Shown one piece after another: positions 22,875-32,549 of a stretch of DNA of 64,000 nucleotides. The stretch covers positions 60,950,056-61,014,055 of the forward strand of contig CM050449.1 of the NCBI GenBank assembly GCA_027563935.2, given 5' to 3'. The notes under the pieces are model-generated. The model made no database searches. It was not told where the DNA came from and worked only from the letters and a program-made list of their open reading frames with translations. Position 1 is the first letter of the stretch. Every line of letters starts with the position of its first letter. This DNA comes from Costus lasius (taxonomy: Eukaryota > Streptophyta > Magnoliopsida > Zingiberales > Costaceae). A program made the position numbers and the translations under genes.

Positions 22875-23611
22875 CTATCTCTTCTTCTTTCTCTTTTCTG
22901 TTTTTGAATCAGCATTCTCCGGAAATCCTTTATTCACACACTCAGAAAAAGTGTCAGTCTCAACATTAGAGGGCTCATCAAATAAGTTATGCATATCACT
23001 AACAACATCTCCTATTACATCAATACTACAACATGATCCTGAATATGATATTTTTTTCAATGAATTGTTAAATCAAACTCAATTATATTTTCACAAATAT
23101 CAAATGTGAGTTTTCCTTTCCTAACATCCATGACAGCTCCTGCTGTGGCCAAAAAGGGTCTACCAAGTATAATTGGATTCTTATGACTTTCCTCCATCTC
23201 AAGAACTACAAAATCTGCCGGTATAAAATACTTACCTATTTGAACTGGAACATTTTCTAAAATACCAACTGGGTACTTTACCAATGAATCAGCAAGTTGC
23301 AGGGATATTGAAGTTGGTTTAAGCTAGTCAATGTCCAATTTCTTGCAAATAGATAATGGCATTAGACTTACACTAGCACCCAAATCACATAAGGCTAAGT
23401 CAAAAGCCACACTTCCAATAGAACAAGGAATAGAGAAACTACCTGGATCCTTTAAGTTCGGTGGCAATTTATTCTGGATAATAACACTACATTCTTCAGT
23501 TAAAGCCACAGTACCATAGTCCTCTATCTTTCTCTTATTTGATAAAATCTCTTTCAAAAATTTAGCATATGAAGGCATTTGAGATAAAAGCTTCAGCGAA
23601 TGGAATATCAA
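22875..23611 (-). pseudogene. Athila-type retropepsin and pol-proximal tail, broken
   Basis: The frame 23611-23324 contains the active-site block CDLGASVSLMPLSICKKL, the Athila/Tat aspartic protease signature in which DLGAS replaces DSGAS. After a stop the same frame resumes at 23284 with ILGRPFLATAGAVMDVRKG, the second conserved protease motif, and ends at 23057. A short lysine-rich frame (23060-22875) follows out of phase. It would process Gag in an autonomous element; here nothing enzymatic follows, so the element is gag-pro only. Confidence 0.8.
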
Positions 23612-23791
23612 TGTAAAGCTTCTTTAAAACATCAAGAAATTTCCCAAATTGCTTGTCTAATTTTGTTTGTACTAATATTTGGGGAAAGGGTATAGGTGGC
23701 CTATAAGGTGCAAGCGAACTAGGTTTAGAAAAATCATTCTGACATGGTTCATCACTTTTAGGTTCATCACCTTATGAGGTGGCAAACTAGT

Positions 23792-25222
23792 TTAGGACTG
23801 CTCATGCACAGAAGATTTTTCCAAATCTAATTCATTGTCATGTTCATCATTTGGCTCTTTTTCATTATTATCTAATCTATCCTTTAGTTCATCTAATTGC
23901 TTCTCACTCCAAGTGATGATAGCATTACAGTGCTCCCTAGGGATTGGTTCAAGTTTAGTAGGTAATTTTCCTGGGGGTCTGTAAGATGTGCTTGCTTGTT
24001 GGGCTATCTGGTTCTCTAATATTTTATTGTGAGCAACAATACCATCTAATATAGAGTTAATGTGCTTAAGGCTCTCTGTAACCTCTTTATTTTGTCTCAT
24101 CTGAGCACCCATGAATTTTTCAAGCATGTCTTTTAAGCTAGATTTTTGGGGTTGACTCTGATTTTGTTGTCTCTACTGGTACCCTCTATTTTCATTCTGT
24201 CCACCAACATGATTGTTACTTTTCCAAGATAAGTTAGGATGGTTTCTCCAACCAGGGTTGTAAGTATTAGAATAAGGGTGATTGTTTCTACTTTGATTAT
24301 AACCCCCTAAAGCATTAACTTGTTCAGTACCCTGATTAGCAATGACTTTACATTCTTCAGAATAATGACCATTATTACCACAAATATCACACACAACAGA
24401 AGATGAAACTACAGCATTTTTCATTTGAAAAGAATCAAATTTGTTGCACAAAGAATCTACCTTTTCTGCCAAGGTGCGCCAATTATCACTTTCATTCTTA
24501 CCTTGAGAAGGTCGATACAACACTCCTCTCTCTGTTGTCCACTAGTTGTGATTCAAAGCCATCTCCTCCAGTAACTTAAAATCATCTTCAATGGTTCTAC
24601 TCATGAGAGCTCTTCTTGCAGCAACATCAATAGTTAGTCTAGTATTATAAAGCAATCCATTGAAAAAAGTATAAATTGGAACCCAATTTTCAAGGCCATG
24701 GTGAGGACACTTCCGTTGTAAATCAATAAAACGCTCCCATCCCTCGCTAAAAGACTCACCATCTTTTTGTGTATAGCTTGTAATCTAGTTTCTCAACTGG
24801 ATGATCTTGCTAGGTGGAAAGTACTTCATCAATAAAGCATTTGATAACTGTTCCCATGTGGTGAAGGTACCGGTAGGTTGAGCTTGAAGCCATGAACGCA
24901 CTCGGTCCCTAAGAGAAAAAGGAAACAATCTTAGTTTCAATGCATCATTAGAAACACCATTAATCTTAATTGTATCACATAATTCAAGAAACAAAGCAAG
25001 GTGTTGATTAGGATCTTCAAGAGGTGATCCTCCAAACTGATTTTGTTGGATCATAGACAAGAAAGCAGGCTTGATTTCAAAGTTGTTAGCCTCTATAACC
25101 GGTCTAGCTATACTAGAAGGTATCTCTTGTGGATTAGGGGCTGTATAGTCCCTAAGTGATCTTCTTTCTACCATGGCTACTTCTTCTTCTTGTCTCTCTT
25201 CAGATCTAAGTTTTGTGCGCAA
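23792..25222 (-). pseudogene. Athila-type Gag, one frame with internal stops
   Basis: Codons from 25222 give an Athila capsid region with FLELCDTIKINGVSNDALKL and LFPFSLRDRVRSWL, then a TAG near 24785. The frame resumes without shift through ERFIDLQRKCPHHG, another stop near 24545, and the zinc knuckle CDICGNNGHYSEEC (24391-24350) with an Asn-rich spacer. After a TAG near 24173 comes a coiled-coil segment starting MLEKFM (24127) and ending near 23792. All pieces share one frame, so decay is by point stops rather than large deletions. The true N-terminus lies at or beyond 25289, where the Gypsy LTR cuts in. Confidence 0.85.
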
Positions 25223-25289
25223 TCTAAGAGTTTTGTTACTCTCAGGATCAAAAGGAACTAGAGGTCAGAATCTAAGATTCCTGCGCATG

Positions 25290-26371
25290 TGACGGAGTGA
25301 AGGACACACATGAGGGCGGCCCAACAACTCTAGGGGACACTTGGGGAGACTCCCTAGGATCTAAGGAGGATGCCCCACAAATTTCAACACAGGAAGCCTT
25401 CTGCGGCCCTGAACACGGCCAGGCCATGTTCGCAGACACGGCCGTGATGAGAAGAATGGCCGTTCCACCAGCCATGGCCGACTCGGCATGACCCAGCCGA
25501 CCCTGACACGGCCAGGCCATAACGGTGGACACGACCGTGACACGATCGAGGGAGAACGCGAACGCCAGCACGGTCTGCGACATGCCCGTGCTACTCGCCG
25601 TGACGAGTTTGGCGGACTTTGGCCTTAGCGATCACGGCCGTGATAAGCAACATGGCCCGGCCGTGACCAATGCAACATCCAGCATTGCCAGCCAGCCCCA
25701 TCACGGCCAGGTCATGACCAAGGACACGGTCGTGCCCAAACTTTCTATGGATTTTGGACATGAAAATACAGCCCGTAATTCTGGTTATGACGCTGCCATA
25801 AATCCCGATCATGGGCAGGCCGTGAAGACAAACACGGCCGTGACACGGTCCAGTCAGAACACGGACACGGCTCGTAGCACGCCCATGCCTTGCTCGCGGG
25901 AACGCACTACTCCAGCACAGCCGTGACAGAAAGCACGGCAAGACCCTGACGAGGCCGCCGACAGACGATGCCCCTGACACCCCCCGTGCCTCAGGCCGTG
26001 TTCGACCCGGCGCCACTCCATCACGCCCATGACAGCAAGCACGGCCAAGCCGTGTCCGCCTCAAAAGTGCGTCCGGGTCCAGTTTTTTAGGAACTTCGAC
26101 GCTCGCAACGGTCTTCGCACCCTCCAGACCGTTTTGTGGGTGTGGTGAGCCCCTCCTCAGCGACAACTTGCCACGTCCGCTCCCTCAACGAGGCTTCACT
26201 CACATCTTCAAAGTCCCTCCAGCCCGTTCCAATGGCTACTCTTCCTCGAGGACCCCCCCCCCCCCCTGGAAGCCACCGCGGATCGCTATAACAACCAGGT
26301 CCTCAACTCAGCCCACGAGACCGCCACCAACGTCCAGAACCAGCCCATGATTAGTAAGTTCTATTGCTTCA
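25290..26371 (+). mobile_element. 5' LTR of the Gypsy element (right end uncertain)
   Basis: Collinear with 45431-46179 from TGACGGAGT onward. The right end is placed at TTCA (26371) because a primer-like TGGTAGCC follows; the 3' LTR is truncated before this point, so the end cannot be verified. It is rich in CACGGCCGTG-type palindromes (25430-26060). Confidence 0.55.
25430..26060 (+). repeat. CACGGCCGTG palindrome array in the Gypsy LTR
   Basis: Variants of CACGGCC(GTG/AGGCCGTG/ATG) recur every 20-60 bp, for example ACACGGCCGTGA near 25835 and ACGGCCAGGCCAT near 25510. The array is repeated in the 3' LTR at 45550-46179. Confidence 0.8.
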
Positions 26372-26579
26372 TGGTAGCCTACTCCGAGATGGTACAGCTG
26401 TCGACAACGGCCCAGCCAACGGCCCAACAAAGAGGCCCATGCGCCAGCCACCGCAGCGTGTTGTTCCCCTGCCCAAGTTGGAGCTAACTCTTGTCTAGCT
26501 CCGCCGATCTTTCACATCATATCATACGACTTCTTCGGTTTTCTCTTCCGCATCGCATACTCATACATTTTCGGTCGCC
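26372..26579 (+). other. Gypsy leader with degraded primer site
   Basis: TGGTAGCC at 26372-26379 looks like TGGTATCAGAGCC missing five internal bases. The remainder up to the gag ATG at 26580 shows no other feature. Confidence 0.35.
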
Positions 26580-27772
26580 ATGACTACTCGATCAGGAACC
26601 TCTTACCAAAATCCCCCTGCCCAAGTGCCCACTACAACTGATGAAAGTACTCCGCCTAGGGTAGAGTCGGTTGAATCGCTGTCCACACGCTTGGAAGCGA
26701 TGGAGGTTATGTTTCAGCGCTTAATGTCGTCTGTCCAACACCTCACGGACCAAGTTGTGGAACTCAAGTCTAACCCCGCTATGGGACAGCCCCCGCTTAG
26801 TGTTCCCCTTCGTTGGCCCCGCTGCACATGTGCGCCAACGAATCCCCGCGTTACGACCCATTTGGTGATGAGTCCGCGTGGGCGGAGGAGGCCCCTCCCC
26901 CGCCGCGTCCAGTCCAGCATAGTCATGAGGACGATGAGGTCCGTCATCTCACGTGAATCGATCCCCCTATCTTTAAGGGTAGCCTTGATCCCAACGATTT
27001 CCTCGACTGGGTTTCAGCCGTCGAAAACTATTTCGAGTGGAGCGCTATGTCCGCTCACCTTAAGGTCAGCTATGTTCGCCTCCTACTCACCGGCCCCACC
27101 CGGTTGTATTGGACGAATGTTGAGCGCCACCTTGTTGACCAGCGTCTTCCCCCCATCACTCGGTGGGAAGAAATGCGCTATCACCTTAGGGAGAAGTATG
27201 TACCGCCCACTTACCGTCAGTGCCTCCTCGACTCCTGTTCGCTATCTCGTAGGGATCTGACTCCGTCGATGCATACCACTCTCGCTTCGATGAACTCAAA
27301 ATTCGTTGCAACCTTAGGGAGGATCCCGCGTTCACGTTATCTAGGTTTAAGCGCAGACTCTGCGAGGACATCCGACGTGCCCTTCCGAGCTATGGGTTAG
27401 ACTCGATCATCCTCATCCTACACAATGCTCGTGAGATCAAGTAGGATTTGCATTTGCAGTACCGCCACGGCGAACCCATCCCCCAGCATCGTCCGGTCCA
27501 TGCGCCCCCCCGCGCAAGTCCCTACCCCCTGCCACGAGGCTCCTCCGCGTCCCCAACATGTAGGTCCCCGATGACCTCCACGCGAGGCACCTGCGCCCCG
27601 TCTCACCTGGGACGAAAAGGGTAAGGTGCCCCTTGCTGCGATACCTCCCGGCCCTTGTCGTCACTGTAGTCAGACCGGTCACTTCAACCGGGACTACCCC
27701 ACACTTCGTAGCCATTCCCTGCACATCACGGCCACTCCACGCGACCCCCAAGTCATCACCCCTCTTGGGCCA
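26580..27772 (+). pseudogene. Gypsy gag, frameshifted and cut by the TR-GAG insertion
   Basis: The ATG at 26580 opens with TTRSGTSYQ and a helical segment (LEAMEVMFQRLMSSVQHL). After a frameshift near 26800 the capsid domain reads in another frame: LDWVSAVENYF, HLKVSYVRLLLTGPTRLYW, RWEEMRYHLREKYVPPTYRQ (about 27005-27230), a Retrotrans_gag-type fold. A stop lies near 27444. The zinc knuckle at 27659-27700 reads CRHCSQTGHFNRDY, with Tyr for the last Cys. The frame enters the TR-GAG LTR at 27774 and would have continued to protease at 42150. The capsid domain is clearly similar to the Gag of the inserted TR-GAG element. Confidence 0.8.
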
Positions 27773-27773
27773 C
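27769..27773. repeat. Target-site duplication of TR-GAG, GCCAC
   Basis: GCCAC lies directly before the left LTR (27769-27773) and directly after the right LTR (42145-42149), which fixes both element ends. Confidence 0.95.
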
Positions 27774-29474
27774 TGATGCAGGGTGGAGACACGGAATTTG
27801 ATACTAATTAAAGTCCGATTATTATTATTATTATTATTTTTTTAATTTTCAAATAAAGTGCAAAATTCAGAAAACAGCTAGAAAATAGCAAATAGATTTC
27901 AGTGCTACAAAATATCATTTACGAGAAGTTGTTATGTCTTTCGGACTGATCCATTGTAGCTTCAGTTGGATCAACTCGTCCCTCTCGTAGAGCAAAGTGA
28001 GTTCTTCCTCGTGACGCCAAAGATCAAGATTTTGGTGGCGCCGATTGCTAAAATACCTGCGCAAGCAAACATATACAGATTAGCGAACAGGAAGTTAGAA
28101 GCAGGAAATTCATGGAGATCAGAAACAGGGAACGCAAGGTTTGCGTCGTTCATCGACGCTCGAGCGTGGATTGCTCGTCGGAGGATTTGGAAGCAAGGAG
28201 GAGACGAGGCAGCGTCGGTATCGTCGGAACACCGACGGCTGGTGGTGGGGCGAGGCGAGGGTGGCAACGCAGGCGGAGGTGGGGACGCGCTGTTCAGCAG
28301 AACAGGGGAGACGCGGGATCAGAGCAGGAATCGTCGGCGTTCGTCCTGTGGTGCACGATCGCCGGAACTGCTACGTCTGGGAGTCACTGTGATCATGGCG
28401 AAGAGGTGGCCGGAGTTTGGTGACGGGCGGTGGCTGGTCGGAGGAGCATGATGCGGAAGGGCGGAGCACGGTCGCGGGCAGGGCAGAAGCAGGGGATGTC
28501 GCGCCGGAGAAGGATTTGTTGCCGGCCGGCCAGTGGTTGACCAAATCAAAAACTGCTACTACTGGAGGTTGGCATGGTTGTGGTGACGACGTGGCAGGAG
28601 TTTCGGGGCGGACGGTGGCCGGTCGGAGGAGGACGACGGTGAAAGGCGGGAGTAGGGCAGAAGCTGGGCGGAAAACAGGGGAACACGTCTGTGTTTCGAT
28701 TCTGGCGATCGGCGTGGCGGATGGGCGGATGCCGGTGGCTGTGTCTTCATCTTGGGGAGAGGGAGTGGTGGCCGAAGTCTTGTGGAGATCCGGCCGGTGG
28801 ATCGTCGGCGGCGAACTCGGAAAATTCCAAAAATCTGGAACTGTTGCGGCTGGAAGATTGAACTTGTGAGGAAGGAGAGAATGGAGGAGAGGGGAAGAGA
28901 GGAGGAAGGGGCTCAGCCCTAGAAGGAGGTGAGGGGAAGGATAGGCGACACAAGCGCCTCAGAGGAGAAGAAGATCGGAGACATCCGATTGAGGAAGAAA
29001 AACCATTTCCATTCAACAAATCTGCCGATTACAAGGATACATGAGTGTAAGATATAGGGGAAGCTTTGAGAGAGGTTGCACGCGAACGTTCAAGGTGAAC
29101 GTTGTTCTTTCCATCTCCAGCAAAGAGACGTTGTGCTTCCATTTGCAGCGATGAAGGGAGAGACGTTGAGCCTTCCTTCTTTGCAGTGATCAAGATTTGT
29201 GTTGATGTGCGCTTTGATGAAATCCTAGAATCTGATTTGGAGTTGGCGCATCTTGCTTTGTTGCTGGCTGATCCAATGGAATAGTCTTGGGCTTCTTTGT
29301 GGCGAATTATTGCTGATAAGTGGGCTTTGTCTTGGGCCTCTTATGAAGTGGTTAATTATTGAGCTAGCTTTATTGATTGAGCTTGCTAGCTTATTCGCGA
29401 CCTCACGAGTCTTCGTCTATGGCACCTTTAGGCTCCACTTGTATCTTCGTGGCTTGTGGTTCCTGTCCGCATCA
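27774..29474 (-). mobile_element. Left (3') LTR of TR-GAG
   Basis: 1701 bp from TGATGCAGG to CCGCATCA. An (ATT)n tract at 27820-27837 is followed by a T-run. The GC-rich stretch 28100-28870 contains the two-copy internal duplication and several long open frames on both strands that overlap one another; these are base-composition artefacts. The stop codon of the gag gene lies inside this LTR. Confidence 0.95.
28310..28690 (-). repeat. Two tandem about 190-bp units in the TR-GAG LTR
   Basis: Units near 28310-28500 and 28510-28690 share the blocks GAACTGCTACGTCTGG / AAACTGCTACTACTGG, GTGGCCGGAG / GTGGCAGGAG, GGTGGC(T/C)GGTCGGAGGA and GGGCAGAAGC. Same arrangement as at 8897-9265. Confidence 0.6.
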
Positions 29475-30892
29475 TTCTCCCCGGGTGAAAAAAAATTCTT
29501 CTCCGAAGAATGGTTATTGCGGCGGTGGTGTAGAAGTTTTGGAGAGGCAAGAGCTAATTGTTCCTCCAGGATTTGAATCTTCAAATTGTTGTCAGCATCA
29601 TAGCATATTGTCTTGTTGCTCTTTGTCCACGGTCCAAGCTGCATATCAAGGGTACCTGCATTGAATTCCCTTTCTCGGCCGTACTCATTAGTAAAATTGT
29701 CATAGAAAATCACAAGACTTTGAAAAGAACAAGGAATGATGAAATCAATATACTCAATTTCAATAAGAGCAGAGTGCATAGCATGTTTGATTTCATTATG
29801 TTTTGTTGGTTTCAAAGGTGGCTTAAGGGTGTGGGTAGAAGGACCTAAAAGACAAGATTCGAGGATCATAGGGTCCTGGAAGAGATTTTCTAAGTCTAGA
29901 GGTTGACCTAAAGGTTGAGGATTAGGATCCAGGTCAAGCTCAAAAGGATCTAACTTAGGTTCCACGTGAGGTTCAAGAAGACCTATGGGTTTGGGTTCAA
30001 CTGGATTTTTAGGCAAGTCATCTTTAGGTTTGCTAGAGGTAGTGCTAAGGTCAAGTTGAGAACCTGTGGGTATGAGCCCTAAAATTGAAGGTAATGGCTC
30101 TATTTGACACTTAGGTTGAGACAAGTCTACAGTGGGCAACTCAGGGGTAGTTTGACTCTCAGACAAGTCAACTATAGGTTCTTTAGCTAGATTGCTAGAC
30201 TCAAGTTGAGGACTTGTGGGTATGGGCCCTAAAATTGAAGGTTGAGGTATGGGTTCTACCTCATGGTTTGCCTCTTGAGTTTCACATGTCTCTTCTTGAC
30301 TCGTTTTAGTTCCTAAGGTAGACTCTGAGGTTTGAACAAGTTTTTGTTGGAGTGGTTGGCTTTGTGTTCTAGGTTGGTCAAGTCCTTTCCTATTTGTTGC
30401 CTTAATATGTTGTTCTACCATACTAGCTATTTGGAAAGCTTCTTCTATTGTGTGTATGGGGTAGTAGGTGAGACCTCTCTTAATCTCAAAGTTAAGACCA
30501 TCTATAAACCGGTTACGCACAACCCAAGGATGTTCTCTAGCTCTACTCCTATGGTTGAGGGTCTTAAACTTTAGAATGTATTCAGCTACAGTCATGTTCT
30601 TTTGTGTAAGAAATCTTTCAGGGAGTGAGGAAGGATCATATTTTTCTCTGAGTTTATGAAGCATGTCATCCCATCTCTCAATGGGTAGCAGATTGTCTCT
30701 TTCCAAGGTTTGTTCAACAGTGGTCCAGTAATATCTAGCAGATTTTTGTAAAAGTAACTTGGTGAACCTAACTTTGCAATGTTCAGGCATGGCAGTAAAA
30801 TAGAAATAATGCTCAAGTTTTGTTGACCAGTCATTAAAATCCTTAGGGTTAAGAGACCCACTAAAGGTAGGGGGTTGGAGTCTAGTGGCCAT
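29417..30892 (-). CDS. Intact Gag of the TR-GAG element (491 aa)
   Basis: This is the only uninterrupted retroelement gene in the window. Residues 18-165 form a Retrotrans_gag-type capsid domain: FNDWSTKLEHYF, KLLLQKSARYYW, RWDDMLHKLREKY, RNRFIDGLNFEIKRG, then a helix to QHIKATNRKG. Residues 170-345 are a Pro/Glu/Ser-rich linker with a doubled motif, PSILGPIPTSPQLESS (218-233) and PSILGLIPTGSQLDLS (268-283). Residues 346-400 (SCLLGPSTHTLKPPL, IDFIIP) are also found in the remnant at 10215-10442, so this C-terminal block is conserved. No zinc knuckle is seen, unusual for a plant Gag. The last about 19 codons lie in the 3' LTR. The product would form particles and bind element RNA (inferred). 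Confidence 0.85.
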   Translation of the reverse strand: MATRLQPPTFSGSLNPKDFNDWSTKLEHYFYFTAMPEHCKVRFTKLLLQKSARYYWTTVEQTLERDNLLPIERWDDMLHKLREKYDPSSLPERFLTQKNMTVAEYILKFKTLNHRSRAREHPWVVRNRFIDGLNFEIKRGLTYYPIHTIEEAFQIASMVEQHIKATNRKGLDQPRTQSQPLQQKLVQTSESTLGTKTSQEETCETQEANHEVEPIPQPSILGPIPTSPQLESSNLAKEPIVDLSESQTTPELPTVDLSQPKCQIEPLPSILGLIPTGSQLDLSTTSSKPKDDLPKNPVEPKPIGLLEPHVEPKLDPFELDLDPNPQPLGQPLDLENLFQDPMILESCLLGPSTHTLKPPLKPTKHNEIKHAMHSALIEIEYIDFIIPCSFQSLVIFYDNFTNEYGREREFNAGTLDMQLGPWTKSNKTICYDADNNLKIQILEEQLALASPKLLHHRRNNHSSEKNFFSPGENDADRNHKPRRYKWSLKVP

Positions 30893-31356
30893 GGAATATT
30901 TGAAAACACAATATAGTCCTTTGAAAATAGAGCTCCCTAAGATGGTTGAAATGATTTGGGCTAGTATGAGAGGATAAATCTATGAATAAACAAACTAGCA
31001 TGCATATGTAATGAACAACTAAGAATGGAAGCACGTAATAAGTTTTTTTTTTTTTTTTTGTTTGTTTTTTTTTTTATCAAATAGCAAAAATATGCAATCT
31101 AAAATAATATGAACAATGAAACATGTAATAATTCTTTTTTTTTTATCAATTGCAAGTAAATAGCAAATACTTAACTATCATGCAAACTAATTATAAAGAA
31201 CATTGAAGGAAATTTTTTTTTTTTTTTGAAATGCAAGTACAAAAGATGCAAAAGCAATAAGCAATAAAACATGAAATCAAGAACTAACAATTTTTTTTTT
31301 TATGCAAAGAACAAAGCAAGGATTGTGTGGGCAGACAAGAGTTGCTCACAACCTTT
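30893..31356 (-). other. TR-GAG leader with phased oligo(A) tracts
   Basis: The sense strand carries long A-runs (plus-strand T-runs at 31043-31059 with 31065-31075, then 31134-31144, 31213-31227 and 31291-31301). Starts are 91, 79 and 78 bp apart, and each run is flanked by AAATAGCAAA / ATGCAAG-type words, so this looks like a degenerate tandem repeat. No coding capacity. Confidence 0.65.
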
Positions 31357-31368
31357 GCTCTGATACCA
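31357..31368 (-). promoter_or_regulatory. Primer-binding site of TR-GAG
   Basis: Minus-strand TGGTATCAGAGC, three bases from the LTR end, complementary to initiator-Met tRNA. The next bases (AAAGGTTGTGAGCAAC) are the block that appears inverted in the deletion derivative at 10617-10670. Confidence 0.9.
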
Positions 31369-32544
31369 AACTGATGCAGGGTGGAGACACGGAATTTGAT
31401 ACTAATTAAACTCTGATTATTATTATTATTATTATTTTTTTAATTTTCAAATAAAGTGCAAAATTCAGAAAACAGCTAGAAAATAGCAAATAGATTTCAG
31501 TGCTACAAAATATCATTTACGAGAAGTTGTTATGTCTTTCGGACTGATCCATTGTAGCTTCAGTTGGATCAACTCGTCCCTCTCGTAGAGCAAAGTGAGT
31601 TCTTCCTCGTGACACCAAAGATCAAGATTTTGGTGGCGCCGATTGCTAAAATACCTGCGCAAGCAAACATATACAGATTAGCGAACAGGAAGTTAGAAGC
31701 AGGAAATTCATGGAGATCAGAAACAGGGAATGCAAGGTTTGCGTCGTTCATCGACGCTCGAGCGTGGATTGCTCGTCGGAGGATTTGGAAGCAAGGAGGA
31801 GACGAGGCAGCGTCGGTATCGTCGGAACACCGACGGCTGGTGGTGGGGCGAGGCGAGGGTGGCAACGCAGGCGGAGGTGGGGACGCGCTGTTCAGCAGAA
31901 CAGGGGAGACGCGGGATCAGAGCAGGAATCGTCGGCGTTCGTCCTGTGGTGCACGATCGCCGGAACTGCTACGTCTGGGAGTCACTGTGATCATGGCGAA
32001 GAGGTGGCCGGAGTTTGGTGACGGGCGGTGGCTGGTCGGAGGAGCATGATGCGGAAGGGCAGAGCACGGTCGCGGGCAGGGCTGAAGCAGGGGATGTCGC
32101 GCCGGAGAAGGATTTGTTGCCGGCCGGCCAGTGGTTGACCAAATCAAAAACTGCTACTACTGGAGGTTGGTATGGTTGTGGTGACGACGTGGCAGGAGTT
32201 TCGGGGCGGACGGTGGCCGGTCGGAGGAGGACGACGGTGAAAGGCGGGAGTAGGGCAGAAGCTGGGCGGAAAACAGGGGAACACGTCTGTGTTTCGATTC
32301 TGGCGATCGGCGTGGCGGATGGGCGGATGCCGGTGGCTGTGTCTTCGTCTTGGGGAGAGGGAGTGGTGGCCGAAGTCTTGTGGAGATCCGGCCGGTGGAT
32401 CGTCGGCGGCGAACTCGGAAAATTCCGAAAATCTGGAACTGTTGCGGCTGGAAGATTGAACTTGTGAGGAAGGAGAGAATGGAGGAGAGGGGAAGAGAGG
32501 AGGAAGGGGCTCAGACCTAGAAGGAGGTGAGGGGAAGGATAGGC

Positions 32545-32549
32545 GACAC
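32545..32549. repeat. Target-site duplication of Copia-A copy 1, GACAC
   Basis: GACAC at 32545-32549 recurs at 41617-41621, immediately outside both LTR ends. Confidence 0.95.

Larger units (their letters stand above)
12599..25289 (-). mobile_element. Athila/Tat-like gag-protease element, split by Copia-B
   Basis: The pieces 12599-12758 and 22182-25289 form one minus-strand element once Copia-B and one copy of its AAACG duplication are removed. The coding part runs gag, zinc knuckle, coiled coil, protease and a short tail, all in one frame broken by several stops. It is followed by the CTTCTTGGGAG landmark (22655-22675) and a palindrome-bearing non-coding region. RT, RNase H and integrase are absent. 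The 5' end (LTR, primer site) was lost where the Gypsy LTR begins at 25290; the 3' end stops at the TR-GAG LTR. Confidence 0.75.

Noticed and set aside
27820..27837. (ATT)n microsatellite, also at about 31416-31435
   Set aside because: Ordinary short microsatellite inside the TR-GAG LTR; too common to count as a finding.
27966..28869. Overlapping open frames of 76-161 codons on both strands, repeated at 31564-32467
   Set aside because: They lie in the GC-rich half of the TR-GAG LTR, run on both strands at once, match no domain, and are duplicated only because the LTR is. Not taken as genes.
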